A DNA stretch of 64,000 nucleotides from Leifsonia sp. PS1209 (GCF_012317045.1 NZ_CP051154.1:3286001-3350000), one strand, 5' to 3'. Counted from the stretch's first letter, positions 17,172 to 25,165 are shown. Made by a program: numbers and translations. The notes: generated from the letters alone by a model not told the origin.

Positions 17172-17311
17172 GCGTGGGTTCTGAACTCTAGCCAAGGGTC
17201 TTGTGACGTCGGGGGCCACGAGCAAAACCGCAGAATCTGGCTGGTCCTTGACGCTCCTTGACCTCGCTCGACACTCTCTGGTTTCGCCCAAGTGTTGTCA
17301 AAGTGTTGTCA
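17172..17311. repeat. second attachment-like module (core relic plus arm repeats)
   Basis: GTGGG-TTCTGAACTCTAG near 17174-17191 matches the left core (GTGGG-ATTTGAACTCTAG) at 16 of 18 bases. TGTTGTCA is repeated with an 11-bp period at 17293-17311. The distance from AACTCTAG to the arm repeats is 109 bp, exactly as in the first module (16971 to 17080). It looks like the end of a second, related element. Confidence 0.6.
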
Positions 17312-17481
17312 CGCCGACCGCCCGACGGGACACCGGGCGTTAGTAAAAGGCATGCAGGGTGGAAATGCGTGCGCACCGCTGAAGTGCTATCGGGCTCGCA
17401 TTAGACGACCGAGTATGCACACCTGAGCCAGGCGCGGCAGCGCACTGCAGATCAGCTGCGCGCCGCGGCAATCAAAGGGAG

Positions 17482-17655
17482 TCAGTGAGCCCGGGCGCCG
17501 AGCGACGCTAGGAGCGTTTCGGTGTCCGAGTCTGTTATTTCAGTAATTTGCCTCTGCGCGGCACGCACGTCCTCTAGGACCTGGACAGCGTCGCGCGGAA
17601 AATACTGGCTGACGAATTCCTGGAGCTCTTGCACCCTGACCTTCTCATCACTCAT
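17482..17655 (-). CDS. small acidic protein, 57 aa, coupled to the Ntn-hydrolase gene
   Basis: A 57-residue frame (MSDEKVRVQELQEF.. to ..GARAH) whose ATG lies inside the last codons of the upstream hydrolase gene (8-bp overlap), so it should be translationally coupled. It is charged, appears helical (VQELQEFVSQ, VQVLEDVRAAQRQITEI) and has no cysteines or membrane segment. No family recognised. The position suggests a partner or regulator of the hydrolase. Confidence 0.6.
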   Translation of the reverse strand: MSDEKVRVQELQEFVSQYFPRDAVQVLEDVRAAQRQITEITDSDTETLLASLGARAH

Positions 17656-18988
17656 TGATGCGCCTCCCTCGAGCCGGTACAGCGGAGTGTGTGCTGGACC
17701 ATGACGGATTCAGTTCTTGGTCGAAGTAGTGCTTTCGTTTCAACCATACAAAACCATCCCCCCGTGACACCACTGCGACGTCAACCGCACCACCAACAGT
17801 TTGGGCCTCGTTAATCGAGACCCGTCGTTTCAACGTCGTGAGATTTACAAGGCTTTCGGCCATCGCGCCCAACTCGTCCTTCGGCAAGAACGCGACACTT
17901 TGAAGAAGAGGACCCTTCACGCTTGCCTGTTCATACTCAGCCATGTGGCTGAGGAAGTCCCCGACGGCGGCAGTGGACAAGTCGTTAACCGCTTCGACCA
18001 CGCCGGCCCGATCGGCCGGCGAAAGCCCCGCGAGCCGCGCATCTGCACTTACTGCGCCGCTCCCTTGTCCGCTCGCCCAGTCTGTCCAGAATTTGATCAT
18101 CTCTCCGCGAACCTGATCCTGGATCCCATCGGTAAAGGATCGAATCATGTCGCCTTGGGCGAAAGACTTGATGTCGCCCGGTACCGTCACAGCGATATCG
18201 GTTCTCGACTCCGAGACATCGAACGCGAGGAGGCGATCGTCATACATGGCTTTAGTGCGGAACTCGCGGAGACGCGGGTAGTACTCGTCATCACCGAAGC
18301 CGGCAAGGACGACTCCGGAATAGACCCCGTCGGCGTCGTTGCGCCCGAAAGCGCGAAGCAAGAGTCCCACTCTCAAATTCGCCCGAAGCGCGTCAACCAG
18401 AGGCAAGTTCTCAAACACTTGGTCGATCAAGGAATCCAGGAGTTGGCGGTGTCGGGTCCCCAGTGTCCGGAGGCTTGGTAACGGCTCTGGCCAGGCATCA
18501 AGGGCGTAATTCTTTCGCGCAAAGCCCCAATAGTCGCGGATATGCTGCGCAACCAGCCTCGCACCCCTCCGCTCGGTTATTTCCTTGCCGCTTGCGATTT
18601 CGCCCTGAACGCTCACGACGATGCTGGTCCGAATGCTTATCAAATCGCCAATGATTGTCTGAGTGAACGCCTCGTCTTGCTGGCGCCGGGAGAACAGTTC
18701 AGCATGGTCGCGTATGAACGCCTTGAAGTCTTCTACGTAGTCGTCGAGCGTTGGCATAGAGACGTCGCAGCGCTCCTCGCGGTACGCCTTGATGATCGAT
18801 TCCCAGGGGCGGAACGAGAGCTCCGCTGCGTTATAGATCATCACTCCGACGGGACGGCCCTTGATGAGCTCAAACAGCTTGTTGACCCCGTCGTAGACCT
18901 TAAGCCCAGTCGGCGTTGAGATGCTCACGGCGCTGTCCGCTGCAAGCGCCACGGCACTACGATTCAGAATCGCGATTTCCGTCGTCAA
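17648..18988 (-). CDS. putative proteasome-like Ntn-hydrolase
   Basis: A 446-residue protein. The start is a TTG with AGAGGAG seven bases upstream, giving an N-terminus of Met-Thr-Thr-Glu-Ile-Ala. Removal of Met would expose Thr2. The following VALAADSAV places an Asp exactly 16 residues after that Thr, as Asp17 stands to Thr1 in proteasome beta and HslV subunits, and KVYDGVNKLFEL then VGVMIYNAAEL resemble the next strands. The remaining 330 residues are largely helical and not recognised. Longer starts exist but would bury the Thr. Third gene of an XRE/ImmA operon, divergent from ubiquitin-like genes. Protease activity is inferred only. Confidence 0.6.
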   Translation of the reverse strand: MTTEIAILNRSAVALAADSAVSISTPTGLKVYDGVNKLFELIKGRPVGVMIYNAAELSFRPWESIIKAYREERCDVSMPTLDDYVEDFKAFIRDHAELFSRRQQDEAFTQTIIGDLISIRTSIVVSVQGEIASGKEITERRGARLVAQHIRDYWGFARKNYALDAWPEPLPSLRTLGTRHRQLLDSLIDQVFENLPLVDALRANLRVGLLLRAFGRNDADGVYSGVVLAGFGDDEYYPRLREFRTKAMYDDRLLAFDVSESRTDIAVTVPGDIKSFAQGDMIRSFTDGIQDQVRGEMIKFWTDWASGQGSGAVSADARLAGLSPADRAGVVEAVNDLSTAAVGDFLSHMAEYEQASVKGPLLQSVAFLPKDELGAMAESLVNLTTLKRRVSINEAQTVGGAVDVAVVSRGDGFVWLKRKHYFDQELNPSWSSTHSAVPARGRRINE

Positions 18989-19099
18989 AGATGCTCCTCT
19001 GGAAAGGAATGACCATAATCTAGCGGACACCGCGGCGACGCTCGCAGCACCCAAACGGGGCGGGATAAGCGCACAGGCTGAGCAACTCCTGGCACGAAT

Positions 19100-19657
19100 T
19101 CAGTGGCGAAACTTCTGGGAGGCACGAGCTGCGCGGACACGTTGACCCTTCATCTGATTCTGGGCAAACTGAGTGCTCACGTTGTAAGCGCTAGCGACCC
19201 GATTGTTGTCCCATCCGTCGAAGGCCATCCGCTCGGCAGCCTTCAACGGAATCAGGAGTTCACCCGCAAGGAAGTCCGCTTGCTTTTCTTGCTCGGCGCT
19301 GAAAACAAGGCTGTGGTTGTCTCCGAGGATGACGCCACTGAAGCGGTGTTCCAAAAGATGGTGTCCAAGCTCGTGAGCGATACTCGATCGCCTGCGGACG
19401 ATCGCGTGAGCATGGTTTTCGACGATTAGGCGAACCGATCCGAGCGGGATGAGCGCTGCGGACCACGCTGAAGCTCGCACTTGGGTGAAATGATCGACCG
19501 CCTCGGGGCACATCTCATGGAGCTCCGCCAACGAGTAGACCGAGATACCGTGCTGGTCGCAGAGCTGATAGGGGTCAAAGGGATCGCGAGGGCTGAGACC
19601 AAGCTCGGTTCTTTCCTCCACCGCGATCTCTCGCATCAGCTTCTGCGTCCACCTCAC
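19100..19657 (-). CDS. ImmA/IrrE family metallopeptidase
   Basis: A 185-residue zinc metallopeptidase. HELGH at 95-99 gives two zinc ligands and the catalytic Glu; EKQADFLAGELLIP supplies the third ligand region. In this family the protease cleaves its paired XRE repressor on a signal such as DNA damage. The GTG start overlaps the stop of the XRE gene (GTGA), the usual arrangement. It probably controls the divergent operons on both sides. Confidence 0.85.
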   Translation of the reverse strand: MRWTQKLMREIAVEERTELGLSPRDPFDPYQLCDQHGISVYSLAELHEMCPEAVDHFTQVRASAWSAALIPLGSVRLIVENHAHAIVRRRSSIAHELGHHLLEHRFSGVILGDNHSLVFSAEQEKQADFLAGELLIPLKAAERMAFDGWDNNRVASAYNVSTQFAQNQMKGQRVRAARASQKFRH

Positions 19658-20043
19658 TGGGTCCAGCTCCGCGCTTCACGCTCCGCTTCGAAGCGCTTCG
19701 CCGCAGCCCCGATGATCTCCTGGAGATAGTCGATGTCCTTATCGTCGAGATCCTTGCGGGCCCGCAGAAGCGGGACCAAACTCGCGACAAGCTCCGGTTC
19801 CGTGGTCTGGTCATGGTCGGAGGCGCGTTGCCGATAGAACGCCTCTGCCGGCATTTTTAGCCAGAGCGTCATTGCCGCGAACGCAGTTACGTCGGGTCTA
19901 AATCCATTAGCCATACGGGAGATCGTCGATGCGCTGACGCCTAGTTCTTTCGCCAGTTGACGCCAGGATAGATCCTTTGCCGTACGCGCAGCGTCCAGTG
20001 CGGAGTGTAGCGCTTTGACGTCAACGGTCGGAGCCTCGTCCAT
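19654..20043 (-). CDS. XRE family HTH regulator paired with ImmA/IrrE
   Basis: A 129-residue protein with an HTH at about 22-48 (SWRQLAKELGVSASTISRMANG) and a charged helical C-terminus ending in a coiled-coil-like EAEREARSW. It overlaps the ImmA gene by four bases. Two near-identical palindromes just upstream (20069-20124) are its likely operators, controlling its own operon and the divergent ubiquitin-like operon. Confidence 0.85.
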   Translation of the reverse strand: MDEAPTVDVKALHSALDAARTAKDLSWRQLAKELGVSASTISRMANGFRPDVTAFAAMTLWLKMPAEAFYRQRASDHDQTTEPELVASLVPLLRARKDLDDKDIDYLQEIIGAAAKRFEAEREARSWTQ

Positions 20044-20068
20044 GTGCTCGCCTTCTTGTTTCTCTCAC

Positions 20069-20124
20069 TGCTCGAAATGTCGAGCATTATCGTGTTAGTC
20101 TACTACTGCTCGATATTTCGAGCA
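20069..20124. promoter_or_regulatory. twin operators TGCTCGA-N4-TCGAGCA
   Basis: Perfect 7-bp inverted repeats with 4-bp spacers occur at 20069-20086 and 20107-20124, 38 bp centre to centre, in the 140-bp divergent region between the XRE gene and the ubiquitin-like gene. Probable XRE binding sites. Confidence 0.8.
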
Positions 20125-20183
20125 CCGAGCGATATCCGGCGCGTATCGAATCGGCAGCGAAAAAGCGCCAGAAGGGTTTCGCC

Positions 20184-20474
20184 ATGGACACCACAGCAAA
20201 CGGGAACGGTCAGGAGCACGACTCCGACATCGCTCACGAGCCGATCACCATCATCGTCAACACCCGGCCGCAAGCCTGGGCGAGGAAGAAGATCTCGTTC
20301 GAGGAGGTGGTCGCCCTTGCCTATCCGGGACAGCCGACTACCGAGCAGGACACCTTCACTGCCCGTTACAGCCGCGGCAACGACGGCCACGGGGCCGGTA
20401 CTCTCACGTCCGGCCAGGAAGTCGCCGTCAAGAAAGGGATGGTGTTCGATGTCCACCGCACCACTCGTTCGTAG
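20184..20474 (+). CDS. ubiquitin-like protein of the multi-ubiquitin family
   Basis: A 96-residue protein. A disordered N-terminus of about 20 residues leads into a beta-grasp-like domain with the family hallmarks ITIIVNTRP, ISFEEVVALAYPG, and GxLTSGQEVAVKKGMVFDV. It ends in HRTTRS with no di-glycine, which is common in this family. AGAAGGG precedes the ATG. The E1-like gene starts inside its last 26 bp. As a putative conjugated modifier it is the substrate of the downstream enzyme; conjugation has not been shown for this protein. Confidence 0.75.
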   Translation: MDTTANGNGQEHDSDIAHEPITIIVNTRPQAWARKKISFEEVVALAYPGQPTTEQDTFTARYSRGNDGHGAGTLTSGQEVAVKKGMVFDVHRTTRS

Positions 20475-21624
20475 CGCGGATCTTTCCCGCCTGCTTGACG
20501 ACGGATACGAGGTGGCCATCGCGGGTGGCCACCTCGTGGTCCGCCACATCCCTTACGTGACCGCCACCGGAGACGTCGAGTACGGATTCCTTACGTACCC
20601 CGTTACGGTCTCCGGTGACACGATCGTGTCCGGCACGGATCACCGCATCTGGTTCGGCGGCACCCTGCCGCACGCTGCAACCGGAAAGCCCTTGGGCTTC
20701 GCGACCCCGGAGCTGCATCCTGTGACCGAGTCAATCCAGGCTTCCTTCATGCTCTCGAGCAAGCCTGGTCCGGAGGGGTACGCCGATGAGTACTCCAAGG
20801 TCACCGCGTACTCCGACATGCTCGCTCACCCGGCCTACGCGGTTGACCCTTTAGCCACGGCCACGCCTGGCGCCTCCTGGACCGAGGTCGAGGAGGACAG
20901 CCCCTTCGTGTTTCGGGATACCGCGACAACCAGGGCCGGCCTCGCAGCCCTGTCGAACGCGTTCAGGAACGAGAAGGTCGTCATCGTCGGCGTTGGAGGA
21001 ACGGGAAGCTACATCCTCGACTTTGTCGCGAAGACACCCGTTGCCTCGATCACCCTCATCGACGGCGATCCCCTGGAGAACCACAACGCATTTCGAGCAC
21101 CCGGCGCCGTACCTCTTGACATACTTCGCCATCGACCCAAGAAGGTGGACTACTTCGGAGCGGTCTACTCGAACATGCATCGTAATGTCATCACGCACGG
21201 CGAATTCCTGGACGAAACAAACCTCCATCTTCTCGATGGCGCCACCTTCGTTTTCCTCGCATCCGACGACCCAACCAGCAAGACAGCGGCGATCGCCTGG
21301 CTGGAGGACAACGATGTGCCATTCATCGACGTCGGCATGGGAGTCGACGAGCTGGACGGCAAGCTCAGCGGGCTTCTCCGAGTCGTAACGAGTCTTCCTG
21401 GGCAGCGAGACCACGTGCACCGCCGCAATCTCATCCCGAATGCCGCCGCCCACGAGGACGACTACGGACGCAACATCCAGATCGCCGACCTCAATGCCCT
21501 GAACGCGGCTCTTGCCGTCATCCGATGGAAGCGGCATCTCGGCTTCTACGCGGATGCCACGGTTGAAGGCTCATCTACCTACTCGATCTTCGTAGGCGAC
21601 ATTGCGACCGAGGGGTTCGAGTGA
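20449..21624 (+). CDS. DUF6791-like plus ThiF/E1-like adenylyltransferase, cysteine-free
   Basis: A 391-residue fusion. The N-terminal domain (about 1-150) resembles DUF6791 (DDGYEVAIAGGHLVVRHIPYV, SSKPGPEGYADEY). The C-terminal E1/ThiF fold (about 172-375) has GVGGTGS at 181-187, IDGDPLENHNAFR at 204-216 and ASDD at 271-274, the ATP-binding and adenylation residues. The whole protein contains no cysteine, so it cannot form the usual E1 thioester. The start overlaps the ubiquitin-like gene by 26 bp and its stop overlaps the next GTG. It probably activates the modifier by adenylation. Confidence 0.78.
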   Translation: MSTAPLVRSADLSRLLDDGYEVAIAGGHLVVRHIPYVTATGDVEYGFLTYPVTVSGDTIVSGTDHRIWFGGTLPHAATGKPLGFATPELHPVTESIQASFMLSSKPGPEGYADEYSKVTAYSDMLAHPAYAVDPLATATPGASWTEVEEDSPFVFRDTATTRAGLAALSNAFRNEKVVIVGVGGTGSYILDFVAKTPVASITLIDGDPLENHNAFRAPGAVPLDILRHRPKKVDYFGAVYSNMHRNVITHGEFLDETNLHLLDGATFVFLASDDPTSKTAAIAWLEDNDVPFIDVGMGVDELDGKLSGLLRVVTSLPGQRDHVHRRNLIPNAAAHEDDYGRNIQIADLNALNAALAVIRWKRHLGFYADATVEGSSTYSIFVGDIATEGFE

Positions 21625-22034
21625 ACGCGCCCATCGACCGCCTACGGCCCGAGTTCGTCAGCTCCTTCCCCAGCTCCTTGCAACCCGGGGTGCTCTACGT
21701 GTCTACCGCGTATCGCACTTGCGGACATCTTTGTGCCTGCGGGTGCGGTGCCGAAGTGATTACCCCACTGGACTCGAATCAGTGGGCGATCACATTCGAC
21801 GGGCAAGACGTCACGCTGTCACCGTCGGTTGGCAACTGGGCATTGCCGTGCAAATCCCACTACCTGGTCAGTCGCGGACGGATTGTTTGGAGTCGGCGCT
21901 ATACCGACACACAGATCCAAGCTGCTCGCGATTTCGACCGCATCGCCCTTGGCATCGACACCCCATCTCCACAGGTCTCGACTCCGCAGACGAAATGGTG
22001 GCGTCGCTTGACTCGAGGGGGAAGGGCAAAATGA
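21621..22034 (+). CDS. DUF6527-like putative metal-binding protein
   Basis: A 137-residue protein with a cysteine/histidine cluster: C34, H36, C38, C40, C42, then C77 and H80 (PCKSHY). LSPSVGNW and the cluster match DUF6527 proteins, which are found with bacterial ubiquitin-like genes. The GTG overlaps the E1 stop (GTGA). It may act as a transfer (E2/E3-like) or substrate-binding component, which is inference. The C-terminus is basic. Confidence 0.72.
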   Translation: MNAPIDRLRPEFVSSFPSSLQPGVLYVSTAYRTCGHLCACGCGAEVITPLDSNQWAITFDGQDVTLSPSVGNWALPCKSHYLVSRGRIVWSRRYTDTQIQAARDFDRIALGIDTPSPQVSTPQTKWWRRLTRGGRAK

Positions 22035-22216
22035 GCTCTCTGCTTCGGACCATCGAGGCGTATCTGCCCACCGTTCTCGCTGCCGGGGTGACGACGGCGG
22101 CAGCGTGGCTAATGAAGAAGATTCTTCTCGGCATTCTGGTCGGCATTGGCCGGGCCTTCGGAGGTTTGATGCACATGCTCTGGAACGCGATCAAGTGGAA
22201 GATCGGCTGGTACTGA
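22031..22216 (+). CDS. 61-aa hydrophobic protein ending the ubiquitin-like operon
   Basis: The ATG overlaps the DUF6527 stop (ATGA). The protein has a helix at about 11-27 (LPTVLAAGVTTAAAWLM) and a second amphipathic, glycine- and tryptophan-containing region (31-60). No family recognised. The tight coupling suggests it belongs to the system, as a membrane effector, anchor or conjugation substrate. Confidence 0.6.
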   Translation: MSSLLRTIEAYLPTVLAAGVTTAAAWLMKKILLGILVGIGRAFGGLMHMLWNAIKWKIGWY

Positions 22217-22628
22217 GTTCAGAGCCAAAAACGCTTCCCTCCAGCTTCAATGTCAACGGCCGTAGCGACACCTCACGTCAGCTGGAAGCAAGATGTCTTT
22301 TGGTTGCAGGTCGTCCGGTGCGCGGATGTCTACCCTCCTCCCATCGCAGTCTTTTGCTCAGCCGGGTCACCATCGAGCCGTCGGTCGCGGTTATGGAAGG
22401 GAAGGATCTGAGTTGAGCCGCGAGCCGCGCTCTGCTTGCCGGGTTGTCCGTCTGCCTGGCCGTCGATCGTAGTTCGCTCCCGCAGGCTCCGTTCCGGGCT
22501 TTCGCGGCATATCCTCACTCGCTGCGCTCCCTGTGGTATTCCACGTCCCGGCACTGCGCTCCGCTTCCGCTCACCCTCGATCCCCTTGCCAGACAGGCGA
22601 ACAAAAACAGTTGATCGGAGAAGCAGAA
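22217..22628. other. intergenic region before the parB-like gene
   Basis: No convincing gene in 412 bp. It holds a 29-bp segment at about 22495-22523 that recurs inverted at 25186-25214 with two mismatches, and C/G-rich short repeats near CGCTGCGCTCC. It may contain the promoter of the parB-like gene. Confidence 0.5.
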
Positions 22629-24032
22629 ATGAGCGACACCACCACTGTGGTCGACACCATCGAACACCTTGACCCCCAAACCCTCATCATCGAAACCAAC
22701 GTGCGACCCACGGCCCCCATCACCCCCGCCTTCGTACAGAGCATCAAGGAGAACGGGGTCCTCACCCCTGTCCTCGGACACCGCAGCGACGACGGTGCCG
22801 TCACAGTCCGGGCGGGACAGCGTCGGGTCTTCGCCGCCCGCGAGGCAGGACTGACCACCATCCCCGTCTACCTCGTGCACGCCGAAGACGTGACAGCGGA
22901 ACGGATCGTGCAGCAGATGGTTGAGAACGACCAGCGCGAAGCCCTCACCGACGGCGACCGCGCCGCCGCGTTTCAGCAGCTCGCGTTCGAAGGTCTCAGC
23001 GTGACCGCGATCGCCCGGCGCACCGGCTCCAAAGCAAAAGAGGTCAAGACCGCGCTCGCGGTCACAGAGAACGAGTCGGCGGCGAGCGCGATCCAGGAGC
23101 ATCAGCTGACCCTGGACCAGGCGGCCGCGTTGATCGAGTTCGATGGCGATGACGAGATCCGCGCCGAACTGATCCAAGTCGCGACCACGGACCCGGCGCA
23201 GTTCGCACATACGGCCCAGCGGGCACGCGACGAGAAAGCGCGGGCAAAGACCAAGGCAGACACGGAAGCGGAGCTCTCGGGACGCGGCTATGTGATCCTG
23301 GACAGCGATCCCGGCTACTACGACACCGAGTACACCAGGATCAGCGAACTCCAGACCACCGACGACCAGCGCGTCACCGTCGAGCAGATCGAGGACCAGG
23401 ACGGACGAGCCGCCCACGTGCGCGTCTACGCGGAGGGTGACGCCAACATCAGCTACTTCCTCCCGGACGCGAAAGCGGCCGGATTCCACACCTACGGCGG
23501 CACCCAGTCCAAGTCCGGCCCGATGACGGACGAGGAGAAGGCTGAGCGGCGCACCCTGATCGCCAACAACAAGGCGTGGGCGTCCGCCGAGATCGTCCGC
23601 CGCGAATGGCTCACCACCCTCCTCTCCCGCAAGACCCTCCCCAAGGACGCAGCGGTCGTGATCGCCAAGGGACTCACCGTCCACCGGCAGGCGATCAGCA
23701 CCGCCACCCGCGAGGGGAACGAACTCGCCCACCAGCTGCTCGGGATGGAGCCGTCCGGCTACTTCGAGAACGACAAGCTGACCGCTCTGATTGAGCAGGC
23801 TCCGGCCAAGGCGCAGCACGTCGCTCTCGCGATCGTGCTCGGAGCGTGCGAATCCGTCACCAGCAAGCAGACCTGGCGGTACCCGTCTTCCACCGACACC
23901 GACTACTTCGCCCTGCTCGCTAGGTGGGGATACAGCCTCAGCGACGTCGAGCAGATCGTGACCGCCGACACGGCAGCCCCGGAGGAAACAGACGCTGCTC
24001 AGGTCAGTGCGGCGCCTGGCGAAGGCGACTGA
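22629..24032 (+). CDS. ParB/Spo0J-like nuclease-domain protein
   Basis: A 467-residue protein. The N-terminal ParB domain (about 12-110) has the signature RAGQRRVFAAREAG near 60-73 and MVENDQREALTDGDRAAA near 97-114, followed by an HTH near 125-145 (LSVTAIARRTGSKAKEVKTAL). The long C-terminal half is not recognised. No parA is nearby, so a simple partition role is doubtful. Such stand-alone ParB-like proteins are common on actinobacterial mobile elements. The gene ends at a strong terminator. Confidence 0.78.
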   Translation: MSDTTTVVDTIEHLDPQTLIIETNVRPTAPITPAFVQSIKENGVLTPVLGHRSDDGAVTVRAGQRRVFAAREAGLTTIPVYLVHAEDVTAERIVQQMVENDQREALTDGDRAAAFQQLAFEGLSVTAIARRTGSKAKEVKTALAVTENESAASAIQEHQLTLDQAAALIEFDGDDEIRAELIQVATTDPAQFAHTAQRARDEKARAKTKADTEAELSGRGYVILDSDPGYYDTEYTRISELQTTDDQRVTVEQIEDQDGRAAHVRVYAEGDANISYFLPDAKAAGFHTYGGTQSKSGPMTDEEKAERRTLIANNKAWASAEIVRREWLTTLLSRKTLPKDAAVVIAKGLTVHRQAISTATREGNELAHQLLGMEPSGYFENDKLTALIEQAPAKAQHVALAIVLGACESVTSKQTWRYPSSTDTDYFALLARWGYSLSDVEQIVTADTAAPEETDAAQVSAAPGEGD

Positions 24033-24045
24033 TCACGCAGAACGG

Positions 24046-24072
24046 AAGCGGGCCCGCGCACCGGGCCCGCTT
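24046..24072 (+). terminator. rho-independent terminator after the parB-like gene
   Basis: AAGCGGGCCCG (24046-24056) pairs perfectly with CGGGCCCGCTT (24062-24072) across a 5-base loop, followed by CTCGTTT. Confidence 0.85.
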
Positions 24073-24085
24073 CTCGTTTGCGCGG

Positions 24086-24388
24086 TCAGGCGACGCCGCG
24101 AGTCGTGGCGCCGACCATCGATGGCCCGACGACCGGACCTCCTCGCTCGGCTACCCGGTTGAAGGCGACGAACGGCACACACGCCGTCTCGGCCGTCAGC
24201 GCGGCCAGCCGGCCGATCGGTGTGCGCGGATCAGCGGCTATCGCCCACCCGTCAACGGCATACTGGCTCACCGTTTCGACGCACTCCCGCTTCTCCTCCG
24301 CAGTCGGGCTCGTCGACCCGACCACCCCAATCAATCCGCCCTGCAGTTCCGGACCCATGTTTCTCGTATCGATGGCGAATACGCGCAT
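24086..24388 (-). CDS. hypothetical protein, 100 aa
   Basis: MRVFAIDTRNMGPEL..GVA. A small, probably cytoplasmic alpha/beta protein with two cysteines and no recognised family. The ATG at 24388 has AGGGGAG eight bases upstream; a GTG three codons earlier is an alternative. Its leader contains one copy of a 200-bp sequence also found before ardC, so the two genes may be co-regulated. Convergent with the parB-like gene. Confidence 0.6.
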   Translation of the reverse strand: MRVFAIDTRNMGPELQGGLIGVVGSTSPTAEEKRECVETVSQYAVDGWAIAADPRTPIGRLAALTAETACVPFVAFNRVAERGGPVVGPSMVGATTRGVA

Positions 24389-24478
24389 CCTGATCACTCC
24401 CCTGGTTGATCGACCCTTTTATTTGCCGTGTCAAATTGGTTTGCTGGAGCGGCTTGTCCTGCCTCTGATCGTTTTTCT

Positions 24479-24675
24479 TGCCGTTCCGGCACAAAGATCG
24501 AGAGCGGGCGGAGGCAGCGCAGTGCCCGGAGGGAGTGGTTGCTAAGCGCAGGGAGCGCAGCGAGTGGAGTCTGCAAAAAGCAACCGGAGGGCACGGAGCT
24601 GGCGGAACTCGCTATGATCGGCTGCCGGATCGGAAAGAAAACTGAGGAAGACAGCACGCCGGAGGCGTTCCATCC
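24479..24675 (-). repeat. long leader repeat, copy A
   Basis: About 200 bp that is similar, in inverted orientation, to 54106-54302. Shared landmarks are GCCGTTCCGGCACAAAGATCGA, split here as GCCGTTCCGG and CACAAAGATCGA, GTGGAGTCTGCAAA, and GCTGCCGGATCGGA. It lies upstream of the 100-aa gene on this strand as copy B lies upstream of ardC. Confidence 0.8.
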
Positions 24676-24800
24676 GACATGACAGCGCCGCCTCCGTGCG
24701 GCTCCACGTCCCTGGCCGCATTGGACACAGCGCCAGCGGTGTCCGGCTCACTCGCCACGCGATGAGAACGCATACAGCTGTCTAGTGGCAACAGGGCACG

Positions 24801-25037
24801 GTGGATCATCCTGTCGGCATGAGTGGGACAGCCGACAACATCTTCTTGGCCAGAACTGACGACAGCGGGGCGTCGCTGTTGACGCTGCACTTCTCCCCAC
24901 GGGAGCGCATCGAGATTCTGAGATTGGCTGCCACGCTCAACACGACATCCGAGCAACTGATCGAACAGTTCATCCGCAGACGCTTTCCCAGCAATGCCCG
25001 CCTCGAACAGTCGGGCCTCATCCCGCCTTGGATGTGA
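24801..25037 (+). CDS. hypothetical small protein, 78 aa
   Basis: A GTG start with AACAGGG upstream; a second start at 24819 (MSGTADN) is possible. The C-terminal half (LLTLHFSPRERIEILRLAATL, then EQLIEQFIRRR) resembles a ribbon-helix-helix or short helical DNA-binding unit, but the match is weak. No partner gene. Confidence 0.4.
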   Translation: MDHPVGMSGTADNIFLARTDDSGASLLTLHFSPRERIEILRLAATLNTTSEQLIEQFIRRRFPSNARLEQSGLIPPWM

Positions 25038-25046
25038 GCGCCGCGG

Positions 25047-25165
25047 TCACGCCATACCCGAGCCCAGGTGGCGGAATAGCTGCCGGGCGATATCGCGCTC
25101 CAGGCTGCGACTGACCTCACGCTTGCTCTTGCCTTCGGCCAGCCGCCTCGAGAAATGGTCGCGGG
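25047..25165 (-). pseudogene. remnant of a transposase C-terminus
   Basis: The reading frame DHFSRRLAEGKSKREVSRSL..ARQLFRHL resembles the C-terminus of IS110-like transposases, where an AEGKxxREAxRxLKR motif is common. Nothing upstream continues the gene; the frame runs into the short repeat at 25186-25214. Family assignment is tentative. No terminal repeats were found. The rest of the gap up to 25327 shows nothing else. Confidence 0.4.

Noticed and set aside
17522..17704. Plus-strand 60-aa reading frame
   Set aside because: It is antisense to the better supported 57-aa gene and the end of the Ntn-hydrolase gene.
22105..22416. Plus-strand 103-aa reading frame
   Set aside because: Starts inside the 61-aa gene in another frame, no ribosome site, no protein-like pattern.
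22629..24032. Plasmid partition locus (parAB)
   Set aside because: No parA partner and no centromere-like repeats were found beside the ParB-like gene.
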